64,000 nucleotides of DNA from Kitasatospora arboriphila (GCF_000717275.1 NZ_JNYV01000008.1:62001-126000), one strand, 5' to 3'; numbered from the stretch's first letter, positions 50,985 through 60,154 are shown. The notes: generated by a model from the letters alone, not told the origin. A program made the numbers and translations.

Positions 50985-52493
50985 ATGGGCACGGATGTGA
51001 ACACCCAAGAGTTCAGCCGCGAGGACCGCCGACTGTTCCGCGAACAGGTCGGGCGATGCACCGAGGCGGTGGCCCGAATGCTGGCGAACGGACTCTTCAC
51101 CGATCAGGGCAATCCACCCCAGCCGTTACTCGGCATGGAGGTCGAACTCAATCTGGTCGATCGGGCGATGAACCCGGCGATGTCGAATGCCACTGTGCTC
51201 GAGGCGATCGCCGACCCCGACTACCAAACCGAGTTGGGCCAGTTCAACATCGAGATCAACGTGTCGCCCCGCCCATTCGTCGGCGGCGACACCGTGTCGC
51301 TGGAGCAGGCTCTGCGCGATTCACTCAACCGCGCCGAGGAACGCGCGGCCGGCACCGACAACCACCTGGTAATGATCGGCATGCTGCCGACGCTGCGCCA
51401 GGAACACTTTGCGCATCAATGGATTTCGGCCAACCCCCGGTACGATCTGCTGAACCAGCAAATCTTCGCTGCCCGCGGCGAAGACATCGAACTCGACATC
51501 ACCGGAGTCCCGCTGACCCCGGGTGGCGAATCCGAAAGGCTGCACACCTCGATCGACTCGATCTTGCCCGAGGCGGCCTGCACGTCACTGCAGCTGCATC
51601 TGCGGGTGGCACCTGAGGATTTCGCAGATCACTGGAACGCGGCACAGGCCATCGCAGGTGTCCAGGTGGCCCTGGCAGGCAATTCGCCTTTCCTGGCGGG
51701 CCGGGCACTCTGGCATGAAAGCCGCATCCCGGTGTTCCAGCAGGCCACCGACACCAGGCCACAAGAACTCATCAATCAGGGTGTCCGTCCGCGCGTGTGG
51801 TTCGGAGAGCGTTGGATCACAACGATTTTCGACCTCTTCGAGGAGAACACCCGATACTTCCCGTCACTGCTGCCGGTGGTCTCCGACGAGGATCCACTCG
51901 AACAGCTCGAGGCGGGGACCATCCCGGAACTCACAGAACTGCGTATGCACAACGGCACCGTCTACCGCTGGAACCGTCCGGTGTACGACGTGGTCGACGG
52001 CCACGCGCATCTGCGCATCGAGAACCGGGTGTTGCCTGCAGGACCGACCGTTGTCGACATCATGGCCAATGCCTCGTTCTATTACGGCGTGCTGCGTGGC
52101 CTGGTCGACGCCGAACGGCCACTGTGGTCGCAGATGTCGTTTGATGCCGCGGCCGAGAACCTGCAGGCGGCATCACGTGACGGGATCGACTCGCAACTGT
52201 ATTGGCCGACACTCGGCTGGGTACGACCCGACGAGCTCGTGCTGCGAAAGTTGTTGCCGCTGGCCGACGAAGGGCTACAGGCGTTCGGCGTGAGCGCCGA
52301 CGCCCGCGACCGCTATCTCTCGGTCATCGAGGGACGTGCCCTCAACCGGCAGACCGGTTCGGTGTGGCAACGTGCCTCGGTGCATGCACGCGAGCAGGCC
52401 GGCGACAGCCGCGAGGAGGCGCTGGCTGGGATGCTGCGCGAGTACATCGAACGCATGCATGACGGCGCGCCGGTGCACACCTGGGATCTGTAA
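50985..52493 (+). CDS. GCS2-family carboxylate-amine ligase (glutamate-cysteine ligase-like)
   Basis: 502 aa. Conserved stretches are LLGMEVELNLVDRAMNPAM and FNIEINVSPRPFVGGD (ATP/metal site Glu), then LELDITGV-like core and LQLHLRVAPEDFADHWNA. The family makes gamma-glutamyl or related peptide bonds; YbdK-like members have weak or no glutamate-cysteine ligase activity. In a mycothiol producer a thiol-peptide or protective role is possible but unproven. It sits 63 nt after the ABC-F gene in the same direction. The start codon ATG is used (MGTDVNTQEF). Confidence 0.8.
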   Translation: MGTDVNTQEFSREDRRLFREQVGRCTEAVARMLANGLFTDQGNPPQPLLGMEVELNLVDRAMNPAMSNATVLEAIADPDYQTELGQFNIEINVSPRPFVGGDTVSLEQALRDSLNRAEERAAGTDNHLVMIGMLPTLRQEHFAHQWISANPRYDLLNQQIFAARGEDIELDITGVPLTPGGESERLHTSIDSILPEAACTSLQLHLRVAPEDFADHWNAAQAIAGVQVALAGNSPFLAGRALWHESRIPVFQQATDTRPQELINQGVRPRVWFGERWITTIFDLFEENTRYFPSLLPVVSDEDPLEQLEAGTIPELTELRMHNGTVYRWNRPVYDVVDGHAHLRIENRVLPAGPTVVDIMANASFYYGVLRGLVDAERPLWSQMSFDAAAENLQAASRDGIDSQLYWPTLGWVRPDELVLRKLLPLADEGLQAFGVSADARDRYLSVIEGRALNRQTGSVWQRASVHAREQAGDSREEALAGMLREYIERMHDGAPVHTWDL

Positions 52494-52517
52494 CGGTCCG
52501 AGTCTCGGCCGCGCTGT

Positions 52518-53366
52518 CTACCGTGCCGCGTTCTTGATGAATTCCTCCACGCCGGCAGCAGGTTTCACCCCACCGAAGTATCCGCCACGCACGTGCCTGC
52601 GCAGTGCGGCATCGTCGGTGGCCCGGGCGGCGGAATGCCACAGATAAGCGTCGTGCAAGATGATGTCGCCGCGTTCGGCGTAGACGCCCACCTCACCGCG
52701 GATCTTCTCGAATCCGAGCGGCATCTCGAACGGTGGTGTGCGGTCGGTGCGGCCGCCCGAGGGCCGCGCCGTGGACGGCACCGACACCCCGTTGGCATTG
52801 CGGTACGGCGCCGGGGTCGCCCACAGGTGACTGCCCGGCACCACCCGCAGGAATCCGTTCGCCGGGCTGGTGCCGTCGATGTGCACGGTGAAGGCAGTGC
52901 TCGGCCAGACATCGAGGCTGGGGCTCGCCTGCCAATCGGAGTGCCAGCCGATACGCGTGTAGCCCGATTCCCTTCCGGGCCGGGCATCTTGGTACACCAC
53001 GCCGTTCTGTTCGTGGGCCCGGATCCAACATGATTCGCCGACAAGCTGTTTCATGATGTCGACCAGTACGGGGTGGGTGATCGCGGCGTCGACCGCAGGC
53101 GACAGCTCGCTGATGTACTCCACGTAGTTCGCGAACTTGTCGGCCTTGGCCGCCTCATCGAGGAACACCGTCGAGCCGTAGCGGTCGTCGAGTTCCCCGG
53201 ACACCACCTTGCGCTGGGCGTCGACGCACTCCGCTTCGATGGCCGCGGTGTCGGCCTCGGCGAGCATCCCCCGCAACACGACGTAGCCGTGCATGTCGTA
53301 AAACCAGAGAAGACCCTCGATGTCGTCGGGTCCGTATACGCCGGGGCCTGCGGTCACAATTGTCAT
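52518..53366 (-). CDS. Phytanoyl-CoA dioxygenase (PhyH) family protein
   Basis: 282 aa Fe(II)/2-oxoglutarate oxygenase. The facial triad is visible: GWHSDW gives His142 and Asp144; LHDAYLWHSAARAT gives the distal His near 244; RRHVRGGYF supplies the 2-oxoglutarate Arg. Length and motifs match the bacterial PhyH group that hydroxylates small or lipid substrates. A TAACGT -10 lies 7 nt before its ATG. It diverges from the reductase at 53581 across a gap carrying a CACGTG-type inverted repeat and a KstR-like box. Confidence 0.85.
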   Translation of the reverse strand: MTIVTAGPGVYGPDDIEGLLWFYDMHGYVVLRGMLAEADTAAIEAECVDAQRKVVSGELDDRYGSTVFLDEAAKADKFANYVEYISELSPAVDAAITHPVLVDIMKQLVGESCWIRAHEQNGVVYQDARPGRESGYTRIGWHSDWQASPSLDVWPSTAFTVHIDGTSPANGFLRVVPGSHLWATPAPYRNANGVSVPSTARPSGGRTDRTPPFEMPLGFEKIRGEVGVYAERGDIILHDAYLWHSAARATDDAALRRHVRGGYFGGVKPAAGVEEFIKNAAR

Positions 53367-53373
53367 TCACCAG

Positions 53374-53379
53374 ACGTTA
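53374..53379 (-). promoter_or_regulatory. -10 box of leaderless promoter (PhyH gene)
   Basis: TAACGT on the minus strand, 7 nt before the ATG at 53366. Confidence 0.45.
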
Positions 53380-53428
53380 GCCCTGGTCAGGAGTTCTCTC
53401 AGGGTGAGCGCGTGCTGTCGTCGAAGTT

Positions 53429-53457
53429 GTCACGTGGTCTTAATACGAGCACGTGAC
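53429..53457. promoter_or_regulatory. Inverted repeat in divergent promoter region
   Basis: GTCACGTG and CACGTGAC with a 13-nt spacer, between the PhyH gene and the KstR-like box; a candidate operator for an unknown regulator. Confidence 0.45.
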
Positions 53458-53500
53458 CAGTCCCCTCACCCCTGCGACGTAACTGGACGGTTCATCAAAA

Positions 53501-53516
53501 CTAGAACATGTTCTAG
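53501..53516. promoter_or_regulatory. KstR-like operator upstream of 3-beta-HSD-like gene
   Basis: CTAGAACATGTTCTAG is a perfect 16-bp palindrome and contains TNNAACNNGTTNNA (TAGAACATGTTCTA), the known KstR motif of cholesterol-catabolism genes in mycolata. It lies 65 nt before the ATG at 53581. Confidence 0.75.
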
Positions 53517-53580
53517 TGTGGTGCCGAACCGCCCGGGGAGTGGCCTCAAGCCGAGCCTCGCCACAACGAAAGTGATCGTC

Positions 53581-54612
53581 ATGAAAGCAGCAGTCACCGG
53601 AGCCGCAGGATTTGTGGGTCGCAATCTCGTCGACCGTCTGGTCGCCGACGGTCATTCCGTCGTCGCCATCGACAGGCACCACCCCGTCGATGTCGCCGAC
53701 CACGGTGCGGTCAGCTGGGTGAGCGCCGACATCCTCGATCCCGAATCGATCACCGAGGCACTGACCGGAGTGGACGTGGTGTTCCACCTGGTCGCGGTGA
53801 TCACGCTGCGCCACACCGACGAGAACGCCTGGCGGATCAACACCGAAGGTGTCCGCAACGTCGCAGAGGCAGCCTTGGCCGTAGGTGCCCGGCGCATGGT
53901 GCACTGCAGTTCGATCCACTCGTACGACCAGTACACCTGTGGTGGTGTCATCGACGAGACATCAAGCCGATCGGACAACGCCGAGCTGCCGGTCTACGAC
54001 AGGTCGAAATGGGCAGGTGAACAAGAGCTGCGCAAGGTCATCGACCGCGGACTGGACGGGGTGATCTGCAACCCGACCGCCGTGATCGGCCCGGTGGACC
54101 ACACCCCGTTCTCACGCATCAACGGGATGCTGCTGGATTCGGCGCGCGGCCGCGTACCCGCACTGGTCACCGGAGGATTCGATCTCATCGACGTGCGTGA
54201 CGTCGCGGCCGGCCTGATCGCAGCGGCCGAGCACGGCCGGACCGGTGAGAACTACCTTCTCACCGGGCAGATGGTCACCATGCTCGAGGCGTTCCAGATG
54301 GTCGCCCGACAAGCAGGGCGTCGCGGACCGGCCTTCGCGTTCCCGATGAGCATGGTGAAGGCCATCCTGCCGGTCGCCGAGCCCATCTGCCGACTCTTCA
54401 AATCCGATCTGATGTCGAAGGCGGCGCTCGGGTCCCTCGAGGCCTCCCCGGTGGTCGATGGCACCAAGGCCCGCACCGAGCTCGGCCATTCGCCGAGGCC
54501 GGTCGACGAGACGATGCGTGACTTCGTGACCTTCATGGTGGCCGAGGGGCAGCTCAAGGTCGCCGGGAGCAAGGCTTCGGTCGACACCGGCGCCACACCG
54601 GCGGCCGTCTGA
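53581..54612 (+). CDS. NAD-dependent epimerase/3-beta-hydroxysteroid dehydrogenase-like protein
   Basis: 343 aa extended SDR. The nucleotide motif GAAGFVG is at residues 7-13, the catalytic YDRSK at 139-143, and HCSSIHSYDQY holds the Ser near 110. FHLVAVITLRHTDENAWRINTEGVRN is typical of the 3-beta-HSD/dihydroflavonol reductase group. The operator points to cholesterol or steroid degradation. The ATG is used although the frame is open further upstream through the operator. It is convergent with a reductase gene that has its own KstR-like box. Confidence 0.85.
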   Translation: MKAAVTGAAGFVGRNLVDRLVADGHSVVAIDRHHPVDVADHGAVSWVSADILDPESITEALTGVDVVFHLVAVITLRHTDENAWRINTEGVRNVAEAALAVGARRMVHCSSIHSYDQYTCGGVIDETSSRSDNAELPVYDRSKWAGEQELRKVIDRGLDGVICNPTAVIGPVDHTPFSRINGMLLDSARGRVPALVTGGFDLIDVRDVAAGLIAAAEHGRTGENYLLTGQMVTMLEAFQMVARQAGRRGPAFAFPMSMVKAILPVAEPICRLFKSDLMSKAALGSLEASPVVDGTKARTELGHSPRPVDETMRDFVTFMVAEGQLKVAGSKASVDTGATPAAV

Positions 54613-54629
54613 TGGTGCCGGTGGTCACC

Positions 54630-55709
54630 TCAGTCCTTGGTGACCAATCCCCGGCCGGTGATCTGCGGGAGGTCCAACGCGGTCAGCAGACCGGGCTGTG
54701 CCTCCACCACGGCCTGGACGGCGTTCACCAAACGCATTGCGGTGACCAGCATTCCGGAATCGTTGTGATCGCCGTTCTCGCCGTGGTGAACGAAGTCGAC
54801 CGTCATCACCGGATCGCCCGTGATCTCGATGCGGTAGCAGCCGTCGCCGTGACTGGGGATCGGCCACTCGGGTTGGGCATCGGCCTTGGTGCGGGTGACG
54901 TGTTCGAGAATGATGCGCTCGGATCCGTTGACGGTGCCGATGACCTCGAACCGCACCGCAGCCATCGTCCCCTTGGCGATGTGACACGACGCGATGTCGT
55001 AGTCCTCGTCGGCAGGTCGGCGGTCGATCCGCTCCACGAGGGGCTCATCGAGGGTCAGGTCGAGACCGGCAGCCAGTTGCCGCACGACGGGACCCCACGC
55101 CAACGACAACACCCCCGGCATCCAGAGCATTGACTGATGGTCCATGGGTTTGCCGAAACCGAACAGCTCAGTCATCGTCATCGGCTGGTAGTACGTGGAG
55201 TAATCGGCGATCTCGGCCACGCGCAGTTCGTCGATCCGCTTGGACAACGACGTCATCGCCAGCGGCAGGACGTCGTTGGCAAAACCCGGATCGATGCCGT
55301 TGACGTGGAGACTGGCGTTGCCCGCTCGTGCTGCCGCGCGTATGCGCTCGTTGAAGTCGTCGGGGAACACACCGTCCGGATAGACCAGCGCAACCGGTCC
55401 GGACGAGACCACGTTGACCCCTGCTTCGAGGAAGCTGATCAGGTCCTCGACCGATTCCATGATGCGGTCGTCGGTCATGGCGCCGTGAACGATGCAGTCG
55501 GGCCGCAACGCCAGCAGTTCTTCCTTGTCTCCGCTGGCAGCGATTCCCAGTTCGCGGCCCAGACCGGCGAGCTCGCCGACATCCTTGCCGACCTTGTCGG
55601 GATTCGACACCCAGACCCCGACGAGTTCGAGTTCGGGGCGGGCGAGCACACCGGCTATCGCCAGCTTCCCGATCGTGCCGGTTGACCAGACCACTACACG
55701 TAACGCCAC
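54630..55709 (-). CDS. Dihydrodipicolinate-reductase-like NAD(P)-dependent oxidoreductase
   Basis: 359 aa with a GTG start and GGAGG 7 nt upstream. The N-terminal Rossmann motif VVWSTGTIGKLAIAGVL and the following LVGVWVSNPDKVGKDVGELAG mark the DapB-like superfamily, close to 2,4-diaminopentanoate dehydrogenase-like enzymes often labelled dihydrodipicolinate reductase in mycolata. The C-terminal domain carries HVNGIDPGFANDVLPLAM. The true substrate is unknown; many such genes are in steroid or lipid regulons. It has a KstR-like box 24-37 nt upstream of the start. Confidence 0.8.
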   Translation of the reverse strand: MALRVVVWSTGTIGKLAIAGVLARPELELVGVWVSNPDKVGKDVGELAGLGRELGIAASGDKEELLALRPDCIVHGAMTDDRIMESVEDLISFLEAGVNVVSSGPVALVYPDGVFPDDFNERIRAAARAGNASLHVNGIDPGFANDVLPLAMTSLSKRIDELRVAEIADYSTYYQPMTMTELFGFGKPMDHQSMLWMPGVLSLAWGPVVRQLAAGLDLTLDEPLVERIDRRPADEDYDIASCHIAKGTMAAVRFEVIGTVNGSERIILEHVTRTKADAQPEWPIPSHGDGCYRIEITGDPVMTVDFVHHGENGDHNDSGMLVTAMRLVNAVQAVVEAQPGLLTALDLPQITGRGLVTKD

Positions 55710-55732
55710 TTCATGACCTCCAGGACAGAAAC

Positions 55733-55746
55733 TAGAACACGTTTCA
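55733..55746. promoter_or_regulatory. KstR-like operator upstream of reductase gene
   Basis: TAGAACACGTTTCA fits TNNAACNNGTTNNA, 24 nt before the GTG at 55709 (minus strand). It is less symmetric than the box at 53501. Confidence 0.6.
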
Positions 55747-55764
55747 CCCTAGACCCCGCCCACC

Positions 55765-55829
55765 CCGAAAGTGGTGGGTTTCGGTGAGCAAACCTGCTGG
55801 CGGCTGTCGCCGGAACCCACCACTTTCGG
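55765..55829. repeat. Large inverted repeat with TGGTGGGTT core (copy 1)
   Basis: CCGAAAGTGGTGGGTT at 55765-55780 and AACCCACCACTTTCGG at 55814-55829 form a 16-bp perfect stem with a 33-nt loop, between the reductase promoter and the MFS gene end. Its core is shared with the repeat at 57662-57720. It may terminate the MFS transcript. Confidence 0.75.
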
Positions 55830-55843
55830 AGGGCGGAAGGCGA

Positions 55844-57127
55844 CTACATCTCTTCGGCGCCCACCAGCGCGGCTTCTTCGAGACGGCGTTCGGTGGCGGC
55901 AGCGGGTTCGGGCTCCGATTGCGTCCCCACCACTGCGATGGCGGCGATGGCGACCGCGCTGTAGCCCACGGCAAACCAGTAGGGGGCTGCGTTGGTGCCG
56001 AACCAGTCCGCGAGATGAGCCACCAACAGCGCCGACACCGCCGCACCCATCCAGCGCAAGAAGTTGTATCCGGCACTCGACACCGACCGCGGACCGGTAC
56101 CTGCCGCCATCGCCATGCCGGTCAGCGCAGTGTTCAGCACACCGGACGGGATCCCCGAGACGATGATCGCGGCCATCACCAACGGCTTCAAGTCACCGGC
56201 CGTTCCGATGGCCGCAACAGCCATCACGATGCCGAAGACACCGACAGCAGTGATCACGCCGAGCCGTTCGCCGAGCGCCTCGACCACCCGGGGTGCGAGC
56301 GTCACGCCGCTGAGCGCGACGCAGAGGCCCCATCCGACAAACACCAGCCCCAGGAAGATCGGTCGCATGTCCAGAACGATCGGCGCCCAGGCGATCACGG
56401 TGAAGAATCCGGCCGTATAGAACGCCGAGCCGATACCTGTCACCAGAAGCCTACGATTTCGCAACGCACGCAACGGGTCTGCGATACCCACCTTGGGGCG
56501 CGCCGTGGCCGGACCATCCTTCGACAGCTTCATCGCGCAGAGCAAGGCGCCGATCGCCATGAGGACCGCCGTACCGGCAAAGGGGGCGCGCCACGTCCAT
56601 TCGCCGAGAATCGCACCGAGCAGCGGCCCGACCGCAAGCCCGACCCCGAGGGCGGCCTCGTAGAGCAGGATCGCACCGTGTTGACCGCCGCGAGCCGATC
56701 CCACGATGAAGGCGAGTGCTGTCGCCATGAACAGGGCGTTGCCCAACCCCCACGCCACCCGCAGGGCGATCAGCTCGCCGATTCCGTTGGCGGTTGCCGA
56801 AACACCCGCTGCGACAACGATGAAGGCGAGCCCGGCGATGAGTGTGCGTTTCGGCCCGAAGCGGTACGAGCTGTATCCGGTGATCAGCATCGCGAACACC
56901 TGCACGCCCATGTACACCGCGAACAGCAGAGTGACCTGGTCGGCGCCTGCATCGAGTTGCTTGGCGATCTCCGGCAGGATCGGGTCTACGAGACCGATAC
57001 CCATGAATGCGATGACGGCCGCGAATGCCGTGGCCCACACCGCAACCGGCTGCCCGCGAACTGCGTCCAGAAAACCGTGGTGTTCAGCAACTTGTGACGA
57101 ATCAGCTTGCCCTGTTGTCATGTTCAC
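55844..57127 (-). CDS. MFS transporter
   Basis: 427 aa with about 12 helices. Start region FLDAVRGQPVAVWATAFAAVIAFMGIGLVDPILPEIAKQL and ALRVAWGLGNALFMATALA are typical of major facilitator drug transporters; loop 2-3 shows GYSSYRFGPKRTLI. The C-terminus carries an acidic tail (ERRLEEAALVGAEEM). A MarR repressor gene lies 9 nt upstream in the same direction, the usual layout for an efflux pump controlled by its substrate. The substrate is unknown. The inverted repeat at 55765-55829 follows the stop. Confidence 0.88.
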   Translation of the reverse strand: MNMTTGQADSSQVAEHHGFLDAVRGQPVAVWATAFAAVIAFMGIGLVDPILPEIAKQLDAGADQVTLLFAVYMGVQVFAMLITGYSSYRFGPKRTLIAGLAFIVVAAGVSATANGIGELIALRVAWGLGNALFMATALAFIVGSARGGQHGAILLYEAALGVGLAVGPLLGAILGEWTWRAPFAGTAVLMAIGALLCAMKLSKDGPATARPKVGIADPLRALRNRRLLVTGIGSAFYTAGFFTVIAWAPIVLDMRPIFLGLVFVGWGLCVALSGVTLAPRVVEALGERLGVITAVGVFGIVMAVAAIGTAGDLKPLVMAAIIVSGIPSGVLNTALTGMAMAAGTGPRSVSSAGYNFLRWMGAAVSALLVAHLADWFGTNAAPYWFAVGYSAVAIAAIAVVGTQSEPEPAAATERRLEEAALVGAEEM

Positions 57128-57136
57128 TCCTCTTCT

Positions 57137-57601
57137 TCAAATCGTGAGGGCACTCGACTCATCGAGACTCTCCAGTTGTGCGCGCAGCGACCGCAATGCG
57201 GGGACGGCGGCTCGAAGGGCTCGCAACTCGTCGGAGGTCATGCCCGCCATCGCTCGGGCGAGCACCTCATTGCGCGCCGACTGCAGCTGCGCCATCTCGC
57301 GCCGCCCGTCGTCGGTGATGCTCACCTGCACGGCCCGTCGATCATCGGGATCGGGATCGCGACGCAGCAGCCCGTGACCGACCAGCACATCCACGGCCGC
57401 TGTCACGGTCGGCATCCGCACGCCCTCGCGGCGGGCCAGTTCTCCCATCCGCATCGGTCCGTGCTCTGCCAGGGTCGCCAGGGTGGAGCCTTGCGCTGCG
57501 GTGTATTCGCCGAACGGTGACCGTCGGCGGATCGTCAGATACACCCGAGCCATCGTCGGGCGGATGGCGTCGGCCAGGTTGGTCAGCTCGTTGTCGAACA
57601 C
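57137..57601 (-). CDS. MarR-family transcriptional regulator
   Basis: 154 aa. Winged-helix MarR fold: TAAQGSTLATLAEHGPMRMGELARREGVRMPTVTAAVDVLVGHG includes the DNA-recognition helix, then LLRRDPDPDDRRAVQVSITDDG is the classic wing motif (D-x-R-A). It probably represses itself and the adjacent MFS exporter. The GTG start has a TACCCT -10 at 6-nt spacing, so it is likely leaderless. The repeated CTAAG around the promoter (CTAAGTATTACCC and TGCTAAG on the minus strand) could be the operator. Confidence 0.9.
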   Translation of the reverse strand: MFDNELTNLADAIRPTMARVYLTIRRRSPFGEYTAAQGSTLATLAEHGPMRMGELARREGVRMPTVTAAVDVLVGHGLLRRDPDPDDRRAVQVSITDDGRREMAQLQSARNEVLARAMAGMTSDELRALRAAVPALRSLRAQLESLDESSALTI

Positions 57602-57607
57602 TTAGCA

Positions 57608-57613
57608 AGGGTA
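57608..57613 (-). promoter_or_regulatory. -10 box of leaderless promoter (marR gene)
   Basis: TACCCT on the minus strand, 6 nt before the GTG at 57601. Confidence 0.45.
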
Positions 57614-57661
57614 ATACTTAGGACCTCGAACTATCAAGTGGAACCGCGGCTCCAGTACCCC

Positions 57662-57720
57662 ATTTTGGTGGGTTACGGCGACCGAAACCGCAGGTCGCGG
57701 CCGCCAGAACCCACCAAAAT
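57662..57720. repeat. Large inverted repeat with TGGTGGGTT core (copy 2)
   Basis: ATTTTGGTGGGTT at 57662-57674 and AACCCACCAAAAT at 57708-57720 form a 13-bp perfect stem, just after the purL stop on the minus strand. It is related to the repeat at 55765-55829. It probably terminates purL. Confidence 0.75.
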
Positions 57721-57724
57721 CGGG

Positions 57725-60004
57725 CTAGCCGAAGAGGGCTGGGAGTGTTGCTTCGAAGGTCTCGCGCAGTTCGGTCAGCGGGATCGAGAACTGATCCTGG
57801 ATCTCGACCGAATCGCTGCCCTGATCGACCACGCCGATCCGGGTCCAGGGCATCTGCCGCGCGTCGAGCATGCCGGTGAACCGGGTCTCCTCGGTGCGCG
57901 GCACCGCAACCAGAACTCGGCCCGACGACTCGGAGAACAGCCACACGAACGGATCAGCGCCTTCGGGGAGCAAGATCCGGCAACCGGTCTCGCCCGCGAG
58001 TGCGCCCTCGACGACGGCCTGCGCGAGGCCACCCTCGGACAGGTCGTGCGCAGCGGACACCAGGCCATCACGCGACGCCGCGGTGAGGATGGCAGCCAGC
58101 AGACGCTCGCGCTCGAGGTCGACAGCAGGCGGCGTGCCACCGAGGTGGTCGTGCACCACCTGCGACCAGATCGATCCATCGAATTCGTCATGGGTGTCAC
58201 CGAGCAGGATCAGGGTCTCCCCCGGCTCGGTACCGAAACCGGTCGGGATGCGACGACGCACGTCGTCGATGACACCCAGTACCCCGACAACCGGCGTCGG
58301 CAGGATCGGCGTCGCACCGGTCTGGTTGTAGAAACTCACGTTTCCGCCGGTGACCGGGATGCCCAATTGCGCGCAGCCATCAGCCAATCCGCGCACGGCC
58401 TGCTGGAACTGCCACATGACGGCCGGGTCCTCGGGCGACCCGAAGTTCAGACAGTTGGTGACGGCCTTCGGGGTCGCGCCGCTGACGGCGACGTTGCGGT
58501 ATGCCTCGGCCAACGCGAGCTGCGCGCCGCGATAGGGATCGAGGTAGGTGTAGCGACCCGATGCGTCGGTGGACAGCGCGATACCGCGGCCCGACGACTC
58601 GTCGATCCGGATCATTCCCGAGTCCGCATGTTCGGCCAGCACCGTGTTGCCCCGCACGTAGCGGTCGTACTGCTCGGTGATGAAGCGGCGGCTGCACAAC
58701 GCGGGCGACGAGATCATCTGCAGCAAGGTCGAGCGCAGTTCGTCGGCGGTTGCCGGACGCGCCAAGTCCTTTGTGGTGGAAGCGATGACGGCGTCCTGCC
58801 AGTCCGGCCGGGCGAGCGGGCGGTTGTACACCGGGCCCTCGTGCGCCACAGTGCGGGGCGGGACATCGACCACGGTTTCGCCGTGCCAGGTGATCTCGAG
58901 ACGCTCACCGTCGGTGACCTCGCCGATGTCGGTGGCCAGCACGTCCCACTTGCGGCAGACCTCCATGAACGCCTCGACGTTCTCCGGCGCCACCACGGCA
59001 CACATGCGTTCCTGCGACTCGCTCGACAGCACCTCGGCCGGGGTCATCCCAGTGGCCCTCATCGGGACCTTCTCCAGCTCGATGCGCATCCCGCCGTCAC
59101 CGGCAGCAGCCAATTCTGAGGTGGCACACGACAATCCGGCACCACCGAGGTCCTGGATGCCGATGACGATGCCCGCCTTGTACAGATCAAGGCAGCACTC
59201 GATGAGCACCTTCTCGGTGAACGGATCGCCGACCTGCACCGCGGGCAGCTTCTTCGGACGGCCACCACCCGTGTCGTCGAAGGTCTCCGACGCGAGCACC
59301 GACACACCGCCGATCCCGTCGAGACCGGTACGCGCACCGAACAGGATGATCCGGTTACCGGTCCCAGACGCGAACGCCAGGTGCAGGTCCTCAACCCGCA
59401 TGACGCCGGCACAGAGCGCATTCACCAACGGGTTCCCGGCGTACGACGCGTCGAACACCGTCTCGCCGCCGATGTTCGGCAAACCGAGGGAGTTGCCGTA
59501 CCCGCCGACACCGCGCACCACACCGTCGACCACCCGGCGGGTGTCCGGCGCGTCCGCTGCACCGAATCGCAGTTGGTCCATCACGGCGATCGGGCGTGCG
59601 CCCATGGCCATGATGTCGCGGACGATGCCGCCGACCCCGGTGGCCGCGCCCTGGTAGGGCTCGACGTACGACGGATGGTTGTGCGATTCCACCTTGAAGG
59701 TCACCGCCCAGCCGTCGCCGATGTCGACCACACCGGCGTTCTCACCGATGCCCGCGAGCATCGAGGAGCGCATCTCGTCGGTGGTGGTCTCGCCGAAATA
59801 CCTCAGATGCACCTTGGATGACTTGTACGAGCAGTGCTCGGACCACATCACCGAATACATGGCCAGTTCGGCGGCGGTCGGCCGGCGGCCCAAGATCTCA
59901 CGGATCCGCTGATACTCGTCGTCCTTGAGGCCCAGCTCACGAAACGGCTGGGGCTGGTCGGGGGTATCGGCGGCGACGGAAACGGTATCTACGTCTGCAC
60001 TCAC
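57725..60004 (-). CDS. purL: Phosphoribosylformylglycinamidine synthase subunit PurL
   Basis: 759 aa, small-type PurL used with PurS and PurQ. Motifs: [44 protein letters not shown] and [15 protein letters not shown], all of the FGAM synthetase family. GTG start with a TAGACT -10 6 nt upstream (leaderless). It converts FGAR to FGAM in purine synthesis. purS and purQ are not in the window. It is the Rv0803 counterpart and diverges from the EccA-like gene at 60155. Confidence 0.96.
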   Translation of the reverse strand: MSADVDTVSVAADTPDQPQPFRELGLKDDEYQRIREILGRRPTAAELAMYSVMWSEHCSYKSSKVHLRYFGETTTDEMRSSMLAGIGENAGVVDIGDGWAVTFKVESHNHPSYVEPYQGAATGVGGIVRDIMAMGARPIAVMDQLRFGAADAPDTRRVVDGVVRGVGGYGNSLGLPNIGGETVFDASYAGNPLVNALCAGVMRVEDLHLAFASGTGNRIILFGARTGLDGIGGVSVLASETFDDTGGGRPKKLPAVQVGDPFTEKVLIECCLDLYKAGIVIGIQDLGGAGLSCATSELAAAGDGGMRIELEKVPMRATGMTPAEVLSSESQERMCAVVAPENVEAFMEVCRKWDVLATDIGEVTDGERLEITWHGETVVDVPPRTVAHEGPVYNRPLARPDWQDAVIASTTKDLARPATADELRSTLLQMISSPALCSRRFITEQYDRYVRGNTVLAEHADSGMIRIDESSGRGIALSTDASGRYTYLDPYRGAQLALAEAYRNVAVSGATPKAVTNCLNFGSPEDPAVMWQFQQAVRGLADGCAQLGIPVTGGNVSFYNQTGATPILPTPVVGVLGVIDDVRRRIPTGFGTEPGETLILLGDTHDEFDGSIWSQVVHDHLGGTPPAVDLERERLLAAILTAASRDGLVSAAHDLSEGGLAQAVVEGALAGETGCRILLPEGADPFVWLFSESSGRVLVAVPRTEETRFTGMLDARQMPWTRIGVVDQGSDSVEIQDQFSIPLTELRETFEATLPALFG

Positions 60005-60010
60005 GGTGAC

Positions 60011-60016
60011 AGTCTA
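60011..60016 (-). promoter_or_regulatory. -10 box of leaderless promoter (purL)
   Basis: TAGACT on the minus strand, 6 nt before the GTG at 60004. Confidence 0.5.
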
Positions 60017-60154
60017 GGCGGAGCCCAACAGGCGAGGTGATCTTGTCCTCCTCGCGGTAATGTCTCGGGCAGCGCAGCGGGAGTGGGAACTGTGCGCGGG
60101 GGGCCAGACCAGCTGATTCGTCGTTCGGCTGGTCGGTATACAGGGGGAACGACA

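Noticed and set aside
57638..59119. Plus-strand open frame of 493 codons opposite purL
   Set aside because: Antisense shadow of purL with low-complexity Arg/His/Gly composition and no ribosome site.
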